A model generated the notes under the pieces. The model did not search any database, was not told the origin of the DNA, and was given only the letters and a program-made list of their open reading frames with translations. A stretch of DNA of 9,806 nt from positions 1-9,806 of the forward strand of contig SXMI01000202.1 of NCBI GenBank assembly GCA_005777415.1. Reading direction: 5' to 3'. Origin of the DNA: Actinomycetota bacterium. GTDB lineage: Bacteria > Actinomycetota > Acidimicrobiia > Acidimicrobiales > Microtrichaceae. The position numbers and the translations under genes were made by a program. Of this stretch, positions 5,351 to 9,806 are shown in pieces. The first letter of the stretch is position 1. Each line of letters starts with the position of its first letter.

Positions 5351-7828
5351 GTGGCACTTTCCGAGGACACCCGATCCGTCCACATTGTCGACGAGGGCCC
5401 GGCCGAAACGGTCGACACCGGCTCGAGCATGCGGGTCCGCAAGCGTGACGGCTCCTTCGAGCCGGTCGACGTGAACAAGATCGTCAAGGCCGTGGCCCGG
5501 TGCGCCTTCGGCCTCGACAACGTCGATCCCATGCGGGTCGCCACCCGGACGATCTCGGCCCTGGTGGACGGGGCCACCACCGAGGAGCTCGACAACCTCT
5601 CCATCCGCACGGCGGCCGCGTTCATCGCCGAGGAGCCCAACTACTCCCGCCTGGCTGCCCGACTCCTGTCGACCGTGGTCGACAAGGAGGTCCAGAACCA
5701 GAACATCTACTCCTTCAGCCAGTCGGTCGCCGTGGGCCACGAGCAGGGGATCATCAACGAGGACACGGCGGCGATGGTCGCCACCCACGCGCGCAAGCTC
5801 AACGACGCCGTCCTCGCGGAGCGCAACTGGCTCTACGAGTTCTTCGGCCTGCGGACGGTCTACGACCGCTACCTCCTGCGTCACCCCGTCACCCGTCAGG
5901 TGATCGAGACCCCGCAGTACTTCCTGCTGCGGGTGGCCTGCGGGCTGTCGACCACGCCGGAGGAGGCCATTGAGTTCTACGAGCTCATCTCCTCGCTCGC
6001 CTACCTCCCGTCGTCGCCGACCCTGTTCAACTCCGGCACCACGCACCCCCAGATGTCGAGCTGCTACCTGCTCGACTCGCCCGAGGACAACCTCGACGCC
6101 ATCTACGACCGCTACCGGGACGTCGCCCGGCTGTCCAAGCACGCCGGCGGCATCGGCCTGTCCTACAGCCGGATCCGGTCGCGGGGTTCGCTGATCCGCG
6201 GCACGAACGGGCTGTCGAACGGCATCGTGCCGTGGCTCAAGACGCTCGACTCGTCGGTGGCGGCGGTGAATCAGGGTGGCCGCCGCAAGGGAGCGGCCTG
6301 CGTCTACCTGGAGTCCTGGCACGCCGACATCGAGGAGTTCCTCGAGCTCAAGGACAACGTCGGCGACCACGCCCGACGGACCCACAACCTGAACCTCGCC
6401 AACTGGGTCCCCGACCTGTTCATGGAGCGCGTCGAGCAGGACTGGCAGTGGTCGCTGTTCGACCCCAAGAAGGTGCCGCAGCTGATCGACACCTACGGCG
6501 AGGAGTTCCGCTCGGCCTACCTGCAGGCCGAGGCCGACGGACTCTACGAGCGCCAGGTGCCGGCCCGGACCCTGTACAGCCGCATGATGCGGACGCTCGC
6601 CGAGACCGGCAACGGCTGGATGACCTTCAAGGACGCGTCGAACCTGAAGTGCAACCAGACGGGCGCCGATGCGGCCGACGGGACCCCCAATGTCGTGCAC
6701 CTCTCCAACCTGTGCACGGAGATCCTCGAGGTCACGAACCAGGCCGAGACCGCCGTGTGCAACCTGGGGTCGATCAACCTGGGCGCCCTCGTGGTCACCG
6801 GCGCCGACGGCACGGTGGCGTTCGACTTCGACGAGCTGGCCCGGGTGGTGCGCATCGCCGTGCCGTTCCTGGACCGGGTCGTCGACATCAACTTCTACCC
6901 GACCGACGAAGCCGGCAACTCCAACTCCAAGTGGCGGCCGGTCGGTCTGGGGCTGATGGGACTGCAGGACGTCTTCTTCAAGCTCGGGCTGCCCTTCGAC
7001 AGCGACCCGGCCCGTGAGCTGTCCCGTCGGATCTCCGAGGAGATCTACTTCCACGCCCTGTCGGCCTCGGTCGACCTCGCCGAGCGGAACGGGCCGCACG
7101 CCGGCTTCTCCGAGACCCGGGCCGCCGCCGGCCAGCTCCAGTTCGACCTCTGGGGCGTCACCCCGACGGACCCGGCACGCTGGGACGGCCTGCGGGAGCG
7201 GATCCGCAGCGCAGGCCTGCGCAACTCGCTGCTCATCGCCATCGCCCCGACGGCGACGATCGCGTCGATCGCCGGGTGCTACGAGTGCATCGAGCCGCAG
7301 GTGTCCAACCTCTTCAAGCGCGAGACGCTCTCGGGCGAGTTCCTGCAGGTGAACGCCTACCTGGTCCGGGAGCTCCAGTCCCGTGGTCTGTGGACCGAAC
7401 CGGTCATCAACGCCATCAAGCGCAACGAGGGTTCCATCCAGGACATCGAGGAGATCCCCGCCGAGGTCCGCGAGGTCTACCGCACGGCCTGGGAGATGAA
7501 GATGCGCTCGCTCATCGACATGGCTGCCGATCGTGGCGCCTTCGTCGACCAGTCGCAGTCCCTCAACCTCTTCATGGAGTCCCCGCACATCGGGACGCTC
7601 AGCTCCATGTACGCCCACGCCTGGAAGTCCGGCCTGAAGACCACGTACGACCTGCGCTCCCGGCCGGCGACCCGGATCAACAAGACGACGACCTCGGCCA
7701 CCACCTCGACGACCGGTCCCACGGGTCCGGGTGGGGGTGGCGAGTCGGCACCGGCCAAGGAGTACTCCGATGCCGAGGCCGTGGCCTGCTCGCTCGAGAA
7801 CCCGGAGAGCTGCGAAGCCTGCCAGTGA
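5351..7828 (+). CDS. nrdA: Class I ribonucleoside-diphosphate reductase, alpha (large) subunit
   Basis: This is the catalytic subunit that reduces NDPs to dNDPs in the cytoplasm, working with the NrdB radical subunit. It has 825 residues from GTG 5351, with AGGGG eight bases upstream. An N-terminal ATP cone (about 27-112, MRVRKRDGSFEPVDVNKIV) suggests allosteric control by ATP/dATP. The active-site set is complete: C238 in SSCYLL, N453-C455-E457 in NLCTE (the thiyl radical cysteine and its partners) and C470 in AVCNLGSIN. The phosphate-loop phrase PTATIASIAG is present. After a Gly/Thr/Pro-rich linker, the tail ends in CEACQ, giving the C821/C824 pair that accepts electrons from thioredoxin or glutaredoxin. 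Oddity: where this family normally has Tyr-Tyr in KTTYYLR, this gene reads KTTYDLR (Y766, D767), so the equivalent of E. coli Y731 is missing. No intein or frameshift was seen. nrdB follows after 58 bases. Regulation is probably by NrdR at the upstream palindromes. Confidence 0.97.
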   Translation: MALSEDTRSVHIVDEGPAETVDTGSSMRVRKRDGSFEPVDVNKIVKAVARCAFGLDNVDPMRVATRTISALVDGATTEELDNLSIRTAAAFIAEEPNYSRLAARLLSTVVDKEVQNQNIYSFSQSVAVGHEQGIINEDTAAMVATHARKLNDAVLAERNWLYEFFGLRTVYDRYLLRHPVTRQVIETPQYFLLRVACGLSTTPEEAIEFYELISSLAYLPSSPTLFNSGTTHPQMSSCYLLDSPEDNLDAIYDRYRDVARLSKHAGGIGLSYSRIRSRGSLIRGTNGLSNGIVPWLKTLDSSVAAVNQGGRRKGAACVYLESWHADIEEFLELKDNVGDHARRTHNLNLANWVPDLFMERVEQDWQWSLFDPKKVPQLIDTYGEEFRSAYLQAEADGLYERQVPARTLYSRMMRTLAETGNGWMTFKDASNLKCNQTGADAADGTPNVVHLSNLCTEILEVTNQAETAVCNLGSINLGALVVTGADGTVAFDFDELARVVRIAVPFLDRVVDINFYPTDEAGNSNSKWRPVGLGLMGLQDVFFKLGLPFDSDPARELSRRISEEIYFHALSASVDLAERNGPHAGFSETRAAAGQLQFDLWGVTPTDPARWDGLRERIRSAGLRNSLLIAIAPTATIASIAGCYECIEPQVSNLFKRETLSGEFLQVNAYLVRELQSRGLWTEPVINAIKRNEGSIQDIEEIPAEVREVYRTAWEMKMRSLIDMAADRGAFVDQSQSLNLFMESPHIGTLSSMYAHAWKSGLKTTYDLRSRPATRINKTTTSATTSTTGPTGPGGGGESAPAKEYSDAEAVACSLENPESCEACQ

Positions 7829-7835
7829 CCGGCGT

Positions 7836-7864
7836 CGCACCATCCGCCAACCCGCACCATCCGC
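7836..7864 (+). repeat. Short direct repeat in the nrdA-nrdB gap
   Basis: The 12-base unit CGCACCATCCGC occurs at 7836-7847 and again at 7853-7864, a 17-base period, inside the 58-base gap. It lies just before the nrdB Shine-Dalgarno (GAGGA, 7876-7880). No stable hairpin or terminator is evident, so the two genes are probably read through. The function, if any, is unknown. Confidence 0.6.
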
Positions 7865-7886
7865 ACGTCAGTAACGAGGAACCACC

Positions 7887-8984
7887 ATGGCCCTGATCGA
7901 ATCCGCATCGTCCCTGCCCGCCGAACCCGTTGTCGACCTGTCGACCTCGGGCCCGGGGGCCTCGACCCAGGTCGCCGAGAGCCGGCTCCTCGACCCGGGG
8001 TTCCATCTGACGCTCCGGCCCATGCGGTACCCGCAGTTCTACGACATGTACCGCGACGCGTTGAAGAACACCTGGATGGTCGAGGAGATCGACTTCTCCG
8101 ACGATCTGGTCGACCTGGACCGGAAGCTCCTGCCCGCCGAGCGACACATGATCAACCGGCTCGTGGCGTTCTTCGCCACCGGCGACTCGATCGTGTCGAA
8201 CAACCTCGTGCTCAACCTGTACAAGCACGTGAACTCGCCCGAGGGTCGCATGTACCTGAGCCGGCAGCTCTTCGAGGAGGCGCTGCACGTCCAGTTCTAC
8301 CTGACCCTGCTCGACACCTACATCCCGGACCACGCCCAGCGGGCCGAGGCGTTCGCCGCCATCGAGAACATCCCGTCCATCCGGGCCAAGGCCGAGTTCT
8401 GCTTCCGGTGGATCGACTCGATCAACTCGCTCCAGGAGCTGCGCACCCGTGAGGACCGACAGGAGTTCCTGTTGAACCTCATCTGCTTCGCCGCCTGCAT
8501 CGAGGGCCTGTTCTTCTTCGCCGCCTTCGCGTACGTCTACTTCCTGCGCTCCAAGGGCCTGCTCAACGGCCTGGCCGCCGGGACCAACTGGGTGTTCCGC
8601 GACGAGAGCGGCCACATGAACTTCGCGTTCGAGGTGATCCGCCAAGTGCGGGACGAGGAGCCCGACCTGTTCGACGAGGACCTGGGCCGCCGCGTGACGG
8701 AGATGATCCAGGAGGCGGTCGACGTCGAGTTCCAGTTCGCCGAGGACCTCCTCTCGGAGGGCATCCCCGGGATGTCGTTGCCCGACACCCGGGAGTACCT
8801 CCAGTTCGTCGCCGACTCCCGGCTCGCCCTGCTGCAGCTGCCGCCCGTGTACGGCTCCAAGAACCCGTTCAGCTTCATGGAGCTCCAGGACGTCCAGGAG
8901 CTGACGAACTTCTTCGAGCGCACCGTGTCGGCGTACAGCAAGGGCGTCGAGGGCGAGGTCGACCTCGGGGACGACGACTTCTGA
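7887..8984 (+). CDS. nrdB: Class I ribonucleoside-diphosphate reductase, beta (small, radical) subunit
   Basis: This ferritin-like subunit holds a dinuclear metal site and a tyrosyl radical and passes the radical to NrdA. It has 365 residues from ATG 7887, with GAGGA six bases upstream. The six metal ligands are all present: D100 (TGDSIV), E131 and H134 (EALH), E206 (CIEGLFF), E240 and H243 (RDESGH). The radical tyrosine is Y138, in the ExxHxxxY spacing of E. coli Y122, so this is a tyrosyl-radical enzyme and not the tyrosine-less class Ic. W63 (NTWMVEEIDF) corresponds to E. coli W48 in the radical path. Y350 near the C-terminus is in the right place for E. coli Y356. The acidic tail VDLGDDDF should dock into NrdA. 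The first 30 residues are non-conserved and probably flexible. Which metal it uses (Fe or Mn) cannot be decided from sequence. It is cotranscribed with nrdA and converges on the next gene, 9 bases away. Confidence 0.97.
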   Translation: MALIESASSLPAEPVVDLSTSGPGASTQVAESRLLDPGFHLTLRPMRYPQFYDMYRDALKNTWMVEEIDFSDDLVDLDRKLLPAERHMINRLVAFFATGDSIVSNNLVLNLYKHVNSPEGRMYLSRQLFEEALHVQFYLTLLDTYIPDHAQRAEAFAAIENIPSIRAKAEFCFRWIDSINSLQELRTREDRQEFLLNLICFAACIEGLFFFAAFAYVYFLRSKGLLNGLAAGTNWVFRDESGHMNFAFEVIRQVRDEEPDLFDEDLGRRVTEMIQEAVDVEFQFAEDLLSEGIPGMSLPDTREYLQFVADSRLALLQLPPVYGSKNPFSFMELQDVQELTNFFERTVSAYSKGVEGEVDLGDDDF

Positions 8985-8993
8985 CCGGGGCGC

Positions 8994-9806
8994 TCAGCAG
9001 GCGGCGTCGAGCGCACCGGTGATCCGCCGCATCGTGGCGACGTCCACGGTGCGATCGTGCGTCCCGCCCAGGTGGCGGAGCTGGGGGACGTAGCCGGCCT
9101 CGACCAACTCGGCGGCTGGACCGGCGGCCGCCGGAAGTGTGAGCGGTTCGCCGTCCACCTCGAGCAGTCGGCCCGGCGCCAGCTCGCAGCGCACCACACC
9201 CCCGGGGGCAGCGACCTGGAACCAGACCTCGGCCTGCTCGGCGAAGCCGACCTCGAGCGTCGCGTCCAGGGGTCCGGTGGGGGAGTCGAGGTGGACCAGC
9301 AGCCGAACGGTCGCATCCCGCTGGTCGGCTCCGACCGTCGTGACCGTCCCGCCGGCGGCGTCCTCGAGCAGCACCAGCGCCGTCGGGCCGAGCAGCGCCA
9401 GTGCCTCGTCGGGGGACTGCCGTCCGGCCAGGTGCCCCCAGTCGGGGGCCGGCTGGACGAAGCGGCCCGAGATGTGGGTCGGTCGCGCCAGCGCTGCGAA
9501 CCGCTCGGCCGCGACGGACCAGGTCGGCCCACACCGCACGGCTGCCGCCCCGCGGACCCGACCGGTTCCCCCGTCGATGTCGACCAGCGCATCGGCGGCG
9601 GCCAGGCCGTCGCACCACGGGGACTCCACCAGCACGGCCGCCCCGGCATCGGCCCCCCGCCGCGTCTGCTCGACGTGGGCCGGTCCCGGGGTGGCGACGA
9701 CCAGGACGTCGGCCCCGGCGGGCAGGTCCTCGGGTCGGACGCTCCGGGCGTCGGCCTCGCCGGCTAGGCTCCGGGAACTGCGGCCCGAGGCGGACGCCAC
9801 CGCCAC
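8994..9806 (-). CDS. Gfo/Idh/MocA-like NAD(P)-dependent oxidoreductase (N-terminus beyond window)
   Basis: This is a predicted dehydrogenase-like protein of unknown substrate. The frame is open at the right edge, so the start and the GxGxxG nucleotide-binding loop are missing; 270 or so residues are visible. DVLVVATPGPAH (33-44) is the typical end of the second half of the Rossmann fold. VLVESPW (58-64) sits where the family has its conserved EKP motif. The following part (RFAALARPTHISGRF, then a strand-rich C-terminal domain with GPLDATLEVGFAEQAEVWFQV) matches the usual substrate-binding alpha/beta domain in character. The Lys of EKP, normally catalytic and cofactor-contacting, is Ser62 (codon TCC), two or more base changes from a Lys codon. 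The protein may therefore be non-catalytic or use another mechanism. It converges with nrdB and has no visible functional link to it. The fold call is fairly good and the function open. Confidence 0.7.
   Translation of the reverse strand: MAVASASGRSSRSLAGEADARSVRPEDLPAGADVLVVATPGPAHVEQTRRGADAGAAVLVESPWCDGLAAADALVDIDGGTGRVRGAAAVRCGPTWSVAAERFAALARPTHISGRFVQPAPDWGHLAGRQSPDEALALLGPTALVLLEDAAGGTVTTVGADQRDATVRLLVHLDSPTGPLDATLEVGFAEQAEVWFQVAAPGGVVRCELAPGRLLEVDGEPLTLPAAAGPAAELVEAGYVPQLRHLGGTHDRTVDVATMRRITGALDAAC

Noticed and set aside
5142..5357. Minus-strand open frame of 71 residues within the divergent control region
   Set aside because: It overlaps the promoter and operators, has no domain or ribosome binding site, and has atypical composition.
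6700..6770. Possible intein or insertion at the NLCTE active site of NrdA
   Set aside because: Ribonucleotide reductases are frequent intein hosts, so I checked. The protein reads continuously through all active-site motifs with normal spacing.
5285..7843. Minus-strand open frame of 852 residues antisense to nrdA
   Set aside because: It mirrors the codon phase of nrdA, a common artefact of high-GC genes. Its translation is rich in Val, Gly, Asp and Arg with no recognisable domain, and nrdA is clearly the real gene.
8985..8993. Bidirectional terminator between nrdB and the oxidoreductase
   Set aside because: The gap is only 9 bases and shows no hairpin or T-run; nor is there one in the 13-base gap at 916-928.
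8537..9649. Minus-strand open frame of 370 residues over the end of nrdB and the oxidoreductase
   Set aside because: It is an Arg/Ser/Pro-rich shadow frame. The frame from 9806 to 8994 has the coherent Rossmann-type sequence instead.

Overview
The window is a very GC-rich piece of chromosome with strong G/C preference at third codon positions and several GTG starts. Together with a type 2 (eukaryote-like) isoleucyl-tRNA synthetase and class I ribonucleotide reductase genes, this suggests an actinobacterium. A lineage such as Acidimicrobiia is possible, but that is inference and not proven by the sequence. No mobile element, CRISPR array, tRNA or rRNA was seen. Apart from small gaps and one 205-base divergent region, the window is fully coding.

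Layout from left to right. (1) Bases 1-915 (+) hold a proline-rich protein with a C-terminal domain resembling bacterial PH-like domains; its reading frame runs off the left edge. (2) It converges, 13 bases apart, on a minus-strand block of three genes. In transcription order these are a NUDIX hydrolase (5145-4408), a 61-residue double-CxxC zinc-ribbon protein overlapping its end (4418-4233), and ileS (4183-929). (3) Bases 5146-5350 form the divergent control region. It carries a good sigma-70-type promoter (TTGACA, 18 bases, TGTAAT) pointing right. Just downstream are two palindromes centred on ACATGT and exactly 31 bases apart, which look like a tandem NrdR operator, and a third degenerate copy sits on the ribosome binding site. 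(4) nrdA (5351-7828) and nrdB (7887-8984) encode the large and small subunits of an aerobic class I ribonucleotide reductase, which makes deoxynucleotides for DNA synthesis. (5) nrdB converges, 9 bases apart, on a minus-strand Gfo/Idh/MocA-like oxidoreductase whose N-terminus lies beyond the right edge.

These are mostly housekeeping genes. The most notable points are: the second tyrosine of the nearly universal Tyr-Tyr radical-transfer pair in NrdA is read as Asp (Y766-D767), while the partner NrdB keeps all its radical-chain residues; the three-copy operator-like array in the nrdA leader; and a Gfo/Idh/MocA-like protein in which the catalytic EKP motif is ESP. I found no convincing new multi-gene system.
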